In this document: one piece after another, positions 25,018 through 32,935 of the stretch
Position numbering within the stretch: the first letter of the stretch is position 1
Layout of the letters: each line of letters opens with the position of its first letter
Assembly (NCBI GenBank): GCA_959607825.1
Contig: CAUHNW010000014.1
Span: 1 to 64,000, forward strand
Direction of reading: 5' to 3'
From: HGM13006 sp900757695
GTDB lineage: Bacteria; Bacillota; Clostridia; Oscillospirales; Oscillospiraceae
DNA length: 64,000 nucleotides
The notes under the pieces: generated by a model
The model's input: only the letters and a program-made list of their open reading frames with translations
Databases searched by the model: none
Told to the model about the DNA's origin: nothing
Made by a program: the position numbers and the translations under genes

Positions 25018-26027
25018 TGGAGCTTTCCGAGGTGCTTATGGAGCTGAGCCGTGCCAACGGTGTGTCCGGGGATGAGACAGACGCAGCTCAGACGGCACAA
25101 CGTTACCTTGCACCGTTGGTGGACGAGACCCGAATCTCGCCTTTGGGCAATCTGCTCGGAATTCGCAGATGTGAGGATCCCGATGCAAAGACCGTTTTGC
25201 TGGATGCCCATCTGGATCAGGTGGGGCTGATCGTAACGGGCCGGAAGGACGGAATGCTGACCTTTACCGGCGGTGTCGGCGGCGTGGATGACCGGATGCT
25301 GCCGGGCCATACGGTAGCGGTGCTGACAGAGCCGGTGAGATACGGTGTGATCGCATGGAATCGGGAGACGCCGGAGGACAAGCCTGTTCCACGAACGGAG
25401 ATGCTTGTGGACTGCGGCCTGACGAAAGCGGAGGCAGAAAAGATTCCGGTGGGAACACGCATTGCCTATGCAACAGAGCCTTGGTGTAGAGAAAACGCCT
25501 TTTTTGGAAAATCTCTGGATGATCGGAGCTGCTTTCTTGCCCTGCTCCGTGCATTGGAGCTGGTTAAGGACGAGAAGCTGAATGTCCATGTGGCGGTGCT
25601 TGGCAGCGTACAGGAGGAGACCGGCGGACTTGGCGCACTGACCGGGGCCTATGCGGTGAAGCCGGATATTGCGCTTGTGACGGATGTTACCTTTGGTGAC
25701 AGCCCGGATTCTCAAAAGGGTTTTCCGCTGGGCAGCGGTGCGGCCATCGGTTTTAGTCCGGTGCTGGACAAAAAACTAAGCCGGCAGCTCTGTACGCTTG
25801 CCGATCAAGAGGGGATCCCCTATGTGCGGGAGGCTATGTCCGGCAGCACCGGCACGAACTCCATGCACACGCAGATCGCCGGAAAGGGTGTGCCAACGGC
25901 GCTGGTTTCCCTTCCGCTCCGGTATATGCATACACCGGTGGAGGAGATCGACCTTCGGGATGTGGAGGCGGTGGCTCGGCTGACGGCGGCGTTTCTCTGC
26001 AGCTTTGAAAGAGAGGGACAGGCGTGA
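25017..26027 (+). CDS. M42-family metallo-aminopeptidase, paralogue 1 (intact active site)
   Basis: This 336-residue member of the M42 (glutamyl aminopeptidase/TET) family has all metal and catalytic positions present: H65 (LDAHLDQVG), D168 (KSLDDRS), E200 as general base and E201 (VQEETGG), D223 (VTDVT) and H305 (RYMHTPVE). Family members form hollow dodecamers that trim peptides. ATG 25017 overlaps the murD stop; a GTG one codon earlier is possible. The gene is followed with a 4-base overlap by a degenerate paralogue and then by another intact one. Confidence 0.9.
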   Translation: MELSEVLMELSRANGVSGDETDAAQTAQRYLAPLVDETRISPLGNLLGIRRCEDPDAKTVLLDAHLDQVGLIVTGRKDGMLTFTGGVGGVDDRMLPGHTVAVLTEPVRYGVIAWNRETPEDKPVPRTEMLVDCGLTKAEAEKIPVGTRIAYATEPWCRENAFFGKSLDDRSCFLALLRALELVKDEKLNVHVAVLGSVQEETGGLGALTGAYAVKPDIALVTDVTFGDSPDSQKGFPLGSGAAIGFSPVLDKKLSRQLCTLADQEGIPYVREAMSGSTGTNSMHTQIAGKGVPTALVSLPLRYMHTPVEEIDLRDVEAVARLTAAFLCSFEREGQA

Positions 26028-27067
26028 TTACAAAAGAGCATATACGATGGAATGTAGGCAATATTGCAACGCTGACTGCGCCCTCCGGCTGGGAAGAGGA
26101 AGCGGCATCCTATGTGATAGACGAAGCCAAGAATATGGGCCGCATTTCTATTGGGCGAGATCCCCTTGGAAGTGTTCTCATCTCGGTAAAGGGGGCAAAG
26201 CGCCCCGCAAAGCCCATTGTACTGACGGCGCACTTGGATGAAATGGGCGTTATGGTGGAGGATATCACCAAGGAAGGTCTGCTGAAATTTGGAGTAGTTG
26301 GGAACGTAGCCCGCAGAACGCTGCTGGGTCGTGTAGTAACCGTGGGAGAATGGGGACGTATGTGCCATGGGGTAATTGGCCTGAAGCCCATTCACCTTAC
26401 CTCTCAGGAGGAACGAAAAACGCTTCCAAAGCTGGAGGATCTCTATATTGACATTGGAAGCAAAGGAGAACCGCAGACAGAGACGATGGTTCAGCGGGGC
26501 GATCCGGGCGTTTTTGCACCGGAAATGACGGAAATGACGGAGATGGGAAATCAGCTTCACCATAAGGCCATGAGCCGCAGCCTCAGCTGTGCGGTACTGC
26601 TGGAACTGCTGAACATGAAGGAGCAGCTTCCTGTGGATGTGACTATGGCTTTTACGGTGCAGCGTCATGTGGGAAACCGCGGCGCCTACAGTGCCGCTGC
26701 AGCGCTGGATGGCGGCATCGCCATATCTCTGGATCTGTGCCCGGGAGACACGGTGGGGGATGACCTGCCTCACCTTGGAAAAGGGCCGGTGGTGCCGTCT
26801 ATGGACCAGAAGGCGATTTTTGACCCGGAACTCACGGAAAAACTCGCTGCGGCAGCCCGTGCCTGCGGAATCCCCATACAGCGCTGGGCCAAGGCGGAGT
26901 GCGATGGTGACGGTGGTGTGTTTCAGCGCAGCGGCAATGGGTTTTCTGCGGCGGCACTGTACTGCCCGGCCAAGTATACGGATGCACCGGCCCAGAACAT
27001 CTGCCTTGAGGATGCAGAAAATATGGCTCGGTTGTTAGTGGCCTTTTTGGAGGAGTGTGCGGAATGA
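26024..27067 (+). CDS. M42-family paralogue 2, active site degenerate (probable pseudo-peptidase)
   Basis: This 347-residue protein aligns end to end with its two neighbours and keeps the M42 core (VLTAHLDEMGVMVEDI, AFTVQRHVGNRGAYSAA, FSAAALYCPAKYTDAP). The bridging-Asp motif is KAMSRSLS with S184 in place of Asp. The general-base and ligand Glu pair is R214-H215, and the C-terminal ligand His is D320. Only H70 and D237 remain. The frame is complete, with no stops, and is coupled to both flanking genes by ATGA overlaps, so it appears maintained. It could be a structural or regulatory subunit of a mixed TET particle, or a binding protein. It cannot be a normal di-zinc peptidase. Confidence 0.88.
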   Translation: MITKEHIRWNVGNIATLTAPSGWEEEAASYVIDEAKNMGRISIGRDPLGSVLISVKGAKRPAKPIVLTAHLDEMGVMVEDITKEGLLKFGVVGNVARRTLLGRVVTVGEWGRMCHGVIGLKPIHLTSQEERKTLPKLEDLYIDIGSKGEPQTETMVQRGDPGVFAPEMTEMTEMGNQLHHKAMSRSLSCAVLLELLNMKEQLPVDVTMAFTVQRHVGNRGAYSAAAALDGGIAISLDLCPGDTVGDDLPHLGKGPVVPSMDQKAIFDPELTEKLAAAARACGIPIQRWAKAECDGDGGVFQRSGNGFSAAALYCPAKYTDAPAQNICLEDAENMARLLVAFLEECAE

Positions 27068-28050
27068 CGGAATTACTGGAAAAACTCACAGGGATCTACG
27101 GCCCCTCCGGTCAGGAGAAGAAGATCGGACAGTGGCTCTGCGCCTATTTGGAGGAACGGGGCGTTGCAGTGCGTACGGATGCCATGGGCAATGTCATTGC
27201 CAAGGTCGGCGGTCAGGGACAAAAGCTGGTGTTTTCCGCCCATATGGATACGGTAGGACTGATGCTCACCGCTATTGATGAAAAGGGCTTTGGAAGCTTT
27301 ACGGGGATCGGCTGGCTGGATCCGGCCACAATTTCTCACACGCCGGTACGCTTTGGAAATGACGCTGTGGCGGCGGTCTGCATCCGGGATGATAAGGTGG
27401 GAAAAGAGCTGAAGCTTAAGGATCTCTATCTGGACTTTGGGACGGAAAGCCGGGCGGAGACAGAAAAACTGGTCGCAATTGGCGATACGGCGGCCTTTGT
27501 GCCGCGGTATATGGAGACCCCGAACCGGATCACCGCATCGTTTCTGGATAACCGTGCGGGGTGCGCCATTCTGCTGGAAGCGCTGGAACAGATGAAGCAG
27601 CTGAAAAATGAAGTGTACTTTGTCTTCTCTGTACAGGAGGAAGTGGGAACCCGTGGAGCAGGACCTGCGGCCTTCGGAATTCAGGGCGCCTATGGCATTG
27701 CGGTGGATGTGACCGCTGTAGACGATGTGCCCGGCAGCATCCATGACGGAACGGCGGCGCTGGGAAAGGGCGCTGGCGTGAAAGTTCTCGACCACAGCGC
27801 CCTGTGCCGGCCGGAGCTGATTAAAACCATGAATCGAATTGCAGGGGAACGGAATATCCCGGTGCAGGGCGATATCATGACCGGCGGCGGGACGGATGCC
27901 GGCCCTATGGCCCAGAGCGGCAGCGGCATGGCGGTAGGCGGCATTTCACTGCCCTGCCGTTATACCCATGCGCCACTGGAAATTTGTGATAAGAATGATT
28001 TTGATGCCTGCGTGCGGCTGGTTGCGGCGCTGGCGGAAACGGAGTTATAA
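27064..28050 (+). CDS. M42-family metallo-aminopeptidase, paralogue 3 (intact active site)
   Basis: This 328-residue enzyme has all six signature positions: H60 (FSAHMDTVG), D162 (SFLDNRAG), E192-E193 (VQEEVGTRG), D215 (VDVTAVD) and H302 (CRYTHAPLE). It is expected to be a di-metal aminopeptidase assembling as a TET-like dodecamer in the cytosol. The ATG at 27064 overlaps the previous stop by four bases. It is closer in motif detail to canonical YsdC/FrvX-like M42 proteins than paralogue 1 and could provide the catalytic partner for the degenerate subunit. Confidence 0.92.
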   Translation: MTELLEKLTGIYGPSGQEKKIGQWLCAYLEERGVAVRTDAMGNVIAKVGGQGQKLVFSAHMDTVGLMLTAIDEKGFGSFTGIGWLDPATISHTPVRFGNDAVAAVCIRDDKVGKELKLKDLYLDFGTESRAETEKLVAIGDTAAFVPRYMETPNRITASFLDNRAGCAILLEALEQMKQLKNEVYFVFSVQEEVGTRGAGPAAFGIQGAYGIAVDVTAVDDVPGSIHDGTAALGKGAGVKVLDHSALCRPELIKTMNRIAGERNIPVQGDIMTGGGTDAGPMAQSGSGMAVGGISLPCRYTHAPLEICDKNDFDACVRLVAALAETEL

Positions 28051-28052
28051 GA

Positions 28053-29306
28053 ATGATCTCAGAGGAAACAAGAAAGCTCGGCGCCCTTGTGACAGAGCGG
28101 ACAAAGCCGATTTTTGCGGAAATTGACCGAATCGCAGAAAAAAATGCGGAAAAGATGCTGGAAGCGTTTCAGGAATATCGGGTCAGCGCAGCGCATCTGG
28201 TGGGTACCACCGGCTATGGCTATGATGATCTGGGCCGTGACACTCTGGATAAGATTTTTGCTCGGGTGTTCCGGGCTGAGGCGGGGCTTGTGCGCAGTCA
28301 GTTTGTCAATGGCACCCATACCATCACCTGTGCGCTGATGGGCATTTTGCGCCCCGGTGATACGGTGATCTCCGCCTTCGGGCCCCCCTATGATACGCTC
28401 CAGAGCGTCTTGGGCATCACCGGAAATGCGCCGGGCAATTTTAAAGAATTTGGAATTACCTATCGTCAGGTGGATATGACCGAGGATCTGCGCCCGGATA
28501 TTCCCGGCATCTGCAGGGCCGTGCAGGAGCCCTATGCAAAGCTTTTGATGATCCAGCGCTCCCGGGGCTATTCCCTCCGTGCTGCCTTGACGGTGGATGA
28601 GATCGGTGAGATCATTCAGGCAGCGAAGGCGGCCAATCCGGAGATCCTTGTATTTGTAGACAATTGCTATGGGGAATTTGTAGAAGATCGGGAGCCCACC
28701 GAGGTGGGGGCGGATATCATGGCCGGTTCCCTGATTAAGAACCCCGGCGGCGGCATTGCTCCCACCGGCGGCTATATCGTTGGACGGGAGGAGCTGGTGG
28801 AGGCTGCGGCCATGCGCCTGACCTGCCCGGGAATTGGAAGAGAGTGCGGATGCAGTCAGGACGTCAACCGGCTGCTGTATCAGGGCTTCTTTATGGCGCC
28901 CCATGTGACGGCACAGGCACTGAAAACAGCGGTATTTTGCGCCGGAGCCATGGAGGCAAAGGGCTATGAGACGTCTCCGTCCGTGACGGACAAACGTGGT
29001 GATATCGTTCAGACGGTAAAATTTGGACGTCCGGAGCCCATGCGGGCCTTCTGCCGAGGGGTACAGATGGGCGCACCGGTGGATTCCTATGTAACGCCGG
29101 AGCCTTGGGATATGCCTGGGTATGAGGATCAGGTCATTATGGCGGCGGGTGCCTTTGTACAGGGCGCTTCCATTGAACTCAGCGCCGACGGACCCATGCG
29201 GGATCCCTATATGGCATACCTGCAGGGCGGCATCACCTACGAATCCGGAAAGCTGGGGATTCTGCTGGCATTGGAACAGCTGGGAAAAATTGAGGAGAAA
29301 GCATGA
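28053..29306 (+). CDS. PLP-dependent methionine gamma-lyase-like protein (YnbB/aluminium-resistance family)
   Basis: This 417-residue fold-type I PLP protein of the YnbB group has the features RSQFVNGTHTITCALMGILR (cofactor phosphate region), LVFVDNCYGEF (Asp contacting the PLP ring) and GSLIKNPGGGIAPTGGY, where the Lys is the Schiff-base residue. Family members are annotated as methionine gamma-lyase or aluminium-resistance proteins, but the physiological reaction is not well defined. In an operon with peptidases and a cysteine desulfurase a sulfur-amino-acid role is plausible. Its stop overlaps ispD (ATGA). Confidence 0.85.
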   Translation: MISEETRKLGALVTERTKPIFAEIDRIAEKNAEKMLEAFQEYRVSAAHLVGTTGYGYDDLGRDTLDKIFARVFRAEAGLVRSQFVNGTHTITCALMGILRPGDTVISAFGPPYDTLQSVLGITGNAPGNFKEFGITYRQVDMTEDLRPDIPGICRAVQEPYAKLLMIQRSRGYSLRAALTVDEIGEIIQAAKAANPEILVFVDNCYGEFVEDREPTEVGADIMAGSLIKNPGGGIAPTGGYIVGREELVEAAAMRLTCPGIGRECGCSQDVNRLLYQGFFMAPHVTAQALKTAVFCAGAMEAKGYETSPSVTDKRGDIVQTVKFGRPEPMRAFCRGVQMGAPVDSYVTPEPWDMPGYEDQVIMAAGAFVQGASIELSADGPMRDPYMAYLQGGITYESGKLGILLALEQLGKIEEKA

Positions 29307-30046
29307 AAATTTTTGACTGGCACCATGAAAAACGCTGGACGCACTGTACGGCAGTGATCGTTGCGGCGGGCAGCGCCACCCGGATGCGGGGCGTGGATAA
29401 GATCATGGCGGAACTCTGCGGTGAGCCGGTGATCGCTCATACCATCCGAAGCTTTCAAAATGCGGGCTGTATCGATGAGATCGTGGTGGTGGCACGGGAG
29501 GATCAGCTGGAAGCCATTCGGAAGATTTCGGAGGATAGGGGCTTTCACAAGGTGCAGGCCATAGTTCCCGGCGGAAGCAGCCGAATGGAATCAGTGCAGG
29601 CCGGCCTCAATGCTGCCAGCAAAGAGACGGTTCTGGCGGCGGTGCAGGATGGGGCCAGACCGCTTGTCACAGAGGATATTATCTGCCGTACGGTGGATAT
29701 GGCCCTTTCCTATCATGCATCAGCACCGGCGATTCCGGTGAAGGACACCATTAAAGTCATAGGAGAGGACGGCCGGGTTGAAAGCACACCGGATCGTGAG
29801 ACTCTTCGGGCAGTCCAGACTCCGCAGATTTTTGATCGAGATCTGCTTCTGGCGGCATGGCAGCGGGCCAAAAAGGAAAAAATTCCATATACCGATGACT
29901 GCGGAGCCATGGAGGGCCTTGGTGTCCATGTATATCTCACAGAGGGCAGTGAAGAGAATTTGAAGATCACAACGCCCTTAGATCTGAAAATGGCGGAAAT
30001 GATATTGGAAGGGAGACGAGCCAATGCGAATCGGACACGGGTATGA
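29303..30046 (+). CDS. ispD: 2-C-methyl-D-erythritol 4-phosphate cytidylyltransferase
   Basis: This 247-residue enzyme of the MEP isoprenoid pathway transfers CMP to MEP. The nucleotide-binding signature is AVIVAAGSATRMRGVDKIMA near the N-terminus, then PGGSSRMESVQAGL, VQDGARPLV and AIPVKDTIK. The tail (ITTPLDLKMAEMIL) is typical. The first 15 residues form a non-conserved extension. It overlaps ispF by 23 bases, the usual ispDF pairing, and is coupled to the upstream PLP gene. Confidence 0.94.
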   Translation: MKIFDWHHEKRWTHCTAVIVAAGSATRMRGVDKIMAELCGEPVIAHTIRSFQNAGCIDEIVVVAREDQLEAIRKISEDRGFHKVQAIVPGGSSRMESVQAGLNAASKETVLAAVQDGARPLVTEDIICRTVDMALSYHASAPAIPVKDTIKVIGEDGRVESTPDRETLRAVQTPQIFDRDLLLAAWQRAKKEKIPYTDDCGAMEGLGVHVYLTEGSEENLKITTPLDLKMAEMILEGRRANANRTRV

Positions 30047-30497
30047 CGTACATCAGTTGGTGGAGGGAAGAAAGCTGATCTTAGGCGGCGTAGAGGTGCC
30101 CCATACGCTGGGGCTGCTGGGCCACTCCGATGCAGATGTTTTGACCCATGCGATTATGGACGCACTGCTGGGAGCTGCGGCCCTTGGGGACATCGGTCAG
30201 CACTTCCCGGATACGGATGACCGGTATCTGGGGGCCGACAGTATTGGGCTTTTGCGCCATGTGAAGACGCTGATCACAAAGCAGGGCTACCGCATTTCCA
30301 ATTTGGATGCCACTGTGATTGCCCAGAAGCCCAAGCTGATGCCATTCCTGCCCCAGATGCGGAAGACATTGGCGGCGGCAATGGACATTCGGGAGGATCG
30401 GCTCAACCTGAAGGCTACCACGGAAGAGCATCTGGGCTTTACCGGACGGCAGGAGGGGATTTCTGCCCACTGCGTCTGCCTGCTGGAAGAAATGTGA
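30024..30497 (+). CDS. ispF: 2-C-methyl-D-erythritol 2,4-cyclodiphosphate synthase
   Basis: This 157-residue trimeric zinc enzyme catalyses the step that cyclises CDP-ME-2-phosphate in the MEP pathway. Ligands D8, H10 and H42 are visible (IGHGYDVHQL, then LLGHSDADVLTHAIMDALLG). ALGDIGQHFPDTD and KATTEEHLGFTGRQEGI are also family signatures. The gene begins inside the end of ispD. The hairpin that follows it overlaps the next gene's start. Confidence 0.95.
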   Translation: MRIGHGYDVHQLVEGRKLILGGVEVPHTLGLLGHSDADVLTHAIMDALLGAAALGDIGQHFPDTDDRYLGADSIGLLRHVKTLITKQGYRISNLDATVIAQKPKLMPFLPQMRKTLAAAMDIREDRLNLKATTEEHLGFTGRQEGISAHCVCLLEEM

Positions 30498-30516
30498 CAG
30501 GACTCGTCAAAGAATC

Positions 30517-30559
30517 ATATCATGCTCATGGAGGGGATTCTATGAGCATGATATTTTTT
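30517..30559 (+). terminator. Terminator-like hairpin that encloses the DUF3343 ribosome binding site and start codon
   Basis: A perfect 13-base stem (30517-30529 / 30542-30554) is followed by TTTTT (30555-30559). The loop (30530-30541) contains GGAGGGG, the ribosome binding site of the next gene, and the right arm begins with that gene's ATG. It can therefore act as an intrinsic terminator after ispF or as a translational gate. Confidence 0.8.
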
Positions 30560-30793
30560 ACCTTTCGGGCCCAGACCGGGGCCCGTCAGGGGGCCTTGAT
30601 ATTGTCCCAGGCGGGGATTTCCGCCCGGGTGGGACGGACACCGTCGGGGATGGCGGAATACGGCTGCGGATATGGGATCTGGGTCAGCGGCCATCAGGGA
30701 GGCCGGGCAGCAGAGCTCCTGCGGAGCAGAAGGCCCAGCTATGAGCGGAGCTATCTGGTGGAGGGCGGGCGACAGCAGGAGGTGTTCCTATGA
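30542..30793 (+). CDS. DUF3343-family small protein
   Basis: This 83-residue protein resembles DUF3343 (putative Se/S carrier-like): MSMIFFTFRAQTGARQGALI, then SGMAEYGCGYGIWVSGHQGG with a conserved central cysteine. DUF3343 genes often neighbour cysteine desulfurases, as here, suggesting a sulfur or selenium handover role; this is an inference from context. The start ATG lies in the arm of a hairpin with its ribosome binding site in the loop. The stop overlaps the desulfurase ATG by four bases. Confidence 0.75.
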   Translation: MSMIFFTFRAQTGARQGALILSQAGISARVGRTPSGMAEYGCGYGIWVSGHQGGRAAELLRSRRPSYERSYLVEGGRQQEVFL

Positions 30794-31914
30794 CTTATCT
30801 GGATCATGGGGCCACGTCTCTGCCAAAGCCCAAAAGTGTGGAACGGGCCATGGCATGGGCTGTGAATCATCTGCCATCACCGGGAAGGGGCAGCAGTTCC
30901 GGGGCAGAGGCGGCGGCAGAGCTGCTGTTTTCGCTTCGGATGGAGGCGGCGGAGCGCTTTGACTGTCAGCCGGAGCAGGTGGTGCTGACGTCCTCCTGCA
31001 CCCATGGGCTGAATATCGCCATCCGGTCACTGGTAAAGCCGGGAGACCGGGTGGTGATTTCCTGTATGGAGCACAATGCAGTGGTGCGTCCGCTCTATGC
31101 CCTTGGGGCCCAAGTCCATGTGGCCGGGAAGCGTCTGTTTGATCCGGAGCAGCTGCTGGAAGATTTCGATGCGCTGCTGACCCCGGATACGAAAGCCTGC
31201 ATCATGACCCATGTGTCCAATGTGTTTGGCTGGCAGCTTCCGGTGGAACAGGTGGCGGCGCTGTGCCGGGAAAGAGGAATCCCCTTTGTGCTGGATGCTG
31301 CCCAATCTGCGGGATGCCTGCGTATTTCCATGAGGAAACTGGGCGCTGCCTTCCTTGCCATGCCGGGCCACAAGGGGCTGCTGGGGCCCCAGGGGACGGG
31401 GCTGCTGCTCTGCAACCATGAGACGGAGCCCCTGCTGGCCGGAGGAACAGGAAGCCTGTCCCGGCAGCGGGAAATGCCCGAGTTTCTGCCTGACCGACTG
31501 GAAGCTGGTACCCATAACATGCCCGGCGCAGCGGGACTGCTGGCAGGGCTGCGTGCGGTGCGTCAGCTGGGGGAGGAAGAGATCCTGCGGCGGGAGCAGC
31601 AGTGGATGGAATATACTGCCCAGCGGCTGGAAAAGCTGCCGGGACTGCGGCTGTTTACCGGCCCGATGCAGACAGGGGTGCTGTCTTTTGTGACAGAGGA
31701 TCGGGACTGCGTGCTGTTTGGAGAGCAGCTGTCGGAGCGTTGGGACATTGCGCTGCGGTCCGGGCTCCACTGTGCGCCGCTGGCCCATGAGACGGCGGGA
31801 ACACTGGAAACAGGGACGATCCGGGTGAGCTTTGGCCCCATGAACCGGCGAAAGGATGCAGATGCACTGGTGAATGCAGTGGAATTTATGCTTCGTGAAG
31901 GAGAAGTGACCTAG
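30790..31914 (+). CDS. Cysteine desulfurase family protein (class V aminotransferase)
   Basis: This 374-residue PLP enzyme related to SufS/CsdA has YLDHGATSLPKPKSVERAM at the N-terminus, SSCTHGLNIAIRSL, DAAQSAGCL (Asp of the PLP ring), MPGHKGLLGPQGTG (Schiff-base Lys) and the loop RSGLHCAPLAHETAGT with the catalytic Cys. It releases persulfide sulfur from cysteine (or selenium from selenocysteine). It corresponds to the subgroup often linked with DUF3343 rather than the main Isc/Suf operons. It is translationally coupled to the DUF3343 gene. Confidence 0.9.
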   Translation: MTYLDHGATSLPKPKSVERAMAWAVNHLPSPGRGSSSGAEAAAELLFSLRMEAAERFDCQPEQVVLTSSCTHGLNIAIRSLVKPGDRVVISCMEHNAVVRPLYALGAQVHVAGKRLFDPEQLLEDFDALLTPDTKACIMTHVSNVFGWQLPVEQVAALCRERGIPFVLDAAQSAGCLRISMRKLGAAFLAMPGHKGLLGPQGTGLLLCNHETEPLLAGGTGSLSRQREMPEFLPDRLEAGTHNMPGAAGLLAGLRAVRQLGEEEILRREQQWMEYTAQRLEKLPGLRLFTGPMQTGVLSFVTEDRDCVLFGEQLSERWDIALRSGLHCAPLAHETAGTLETGTIRVSFGPMNRRKDADALVNAVEFMLREGEVT

Positions 31915-31971
31915 GGGCATCTTTTCCTCTGTTAAAATTCTGTGAAGAAAGAAAAAAACTTAGCAGCAGCC

Positions 31972-32000
31972 TTGCGCTTTTCCGTGCATTCCATTATAAT
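31972..32000 (+). promoter_or_regulatory. Promoter for cdaA-cdaR
   Basis: TTGCGC (31972-31977), 17-base spacer, TATAAT (31995-32000), 50 bases before the cdaA start. Confidence 0.75.
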
Positions 32001-32050
32001 ATTTGATATGTAAACCTGCGTGATCCGCACGGAAACGGAGATGTACGCCA

Positions 32051-32935
32051 TTGAATGCACTGAGCCTGCTATGGACAAAGATCCTGCGGTTTGTTACCAT
32101 TATAAATTTTCCCACAGATATTCTCGATGTTGCCATTGTGGCATTTATTATCTATAAGCTGCTGAACCTATCCCGTTCCCGGACGGTGACCCAGGTGGTC
32201 AAGGCTGTGGTGGTGCTGCTGGTCATCAGCTATATTTCGGATGCACTGGGGCTCAATACCCTGAACTACATCATCAGCAAGACCATTGAGGTGGGACTGA
32301 TCGCACTGGTTGTGGTATTCCAGCCGGAGCTTCGGCGACTGCTGGAGCGGCTGGGGGGGAGCACCATTAAGGGGCTGTTTGTGCCAAAGCCGCAGATCAG
32401 CGATATGACCCAGACCATCAATGAAACGGTTTCAGCATGTCGCAGTATGTCCCGGCAGAAGATCGGCGCACTGATCGTCTTTGAGCGCCAGACCAATCTG
32501 GAGGAGTATTTCAAGACCGGTACCATTGTAGATGCAGCGGTCTCGGCGGAGCTCCTGAAAAACATATTCTTCCCCAAGGCGGCGCTCCACGACGGCGCAG
32601 TGGTGATTCGGGGTGGGCGGATCGCAGCGGCAGGCTGTGTGCTGCCATTGACCGAGAACCCCAATCTCAGCCGTGATCTGGGCACACGCCATCGGGCTTC
32701 CATCGGCATCACGGAGCATTCTGACGCAGTGGTGGTGGTGGTGTCGGAGGAAACCGGCGTTATTTCCTGCGTGGTAGGCGGCAATCTCCGCCGCTATCTG
32801 ACCCCGGAGACCCTGACAAAGCTTTTGAAATCCGAGCTGATGGTGGAGGACATTCCGCCGATCCATCACAGACTGCGGGGCTTCTTCAAGAAATCCAATC
32901 AGAAATCAGAAGAGGACAGCCATGAAAAAGAATAA
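32051..32935 (+). CDS. cdaA: Diadenylate cyclase CdaA
   Basis: This 294-residue membrane-bound enzyme makes c-di-AMP from two ATP. Three TM helices fill residues 15-85, followed by the DAC domain with the catalytic signatures KAALHDGAVVIRGG (DGA) and GTRHRASIGITE (RHR). c-di-AMP controls potassium and osmolyte balance and wall homeostasis. The start is TTG 32051 with GGAG about 10 bases upstream; an ATG at 32041 is in another frame. The cdaR gene begins 14 bases before the cdaA stop. The usual third partner glmM is not here. Confidence 0.94.
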   Translation: MNALSLLWTKILRFVTIINFPTDILDVAIVAFIIYKLLNLSRSRTVTQVVKAVVVLLVISYISDALGLNTLNYIISKTIEVGLIALVVVFQPELRRLLERLGGSTIKGLFVPKPQISDMTQTINETVSACRSMSRQKIGALIVFERQTNLEEYFKTGTIVDAAVSAELLKNIFFPKAALHDGAVVIRGGRIAAAGCVLPLTENPNLSRDLGTRHRASIGITEHSDAVVVVVSEETGVISCVVGGNLRRYLTPETLTKLLKSELMVEDIPPIHHRLRGFFKKSNQKSEEDSHEKE

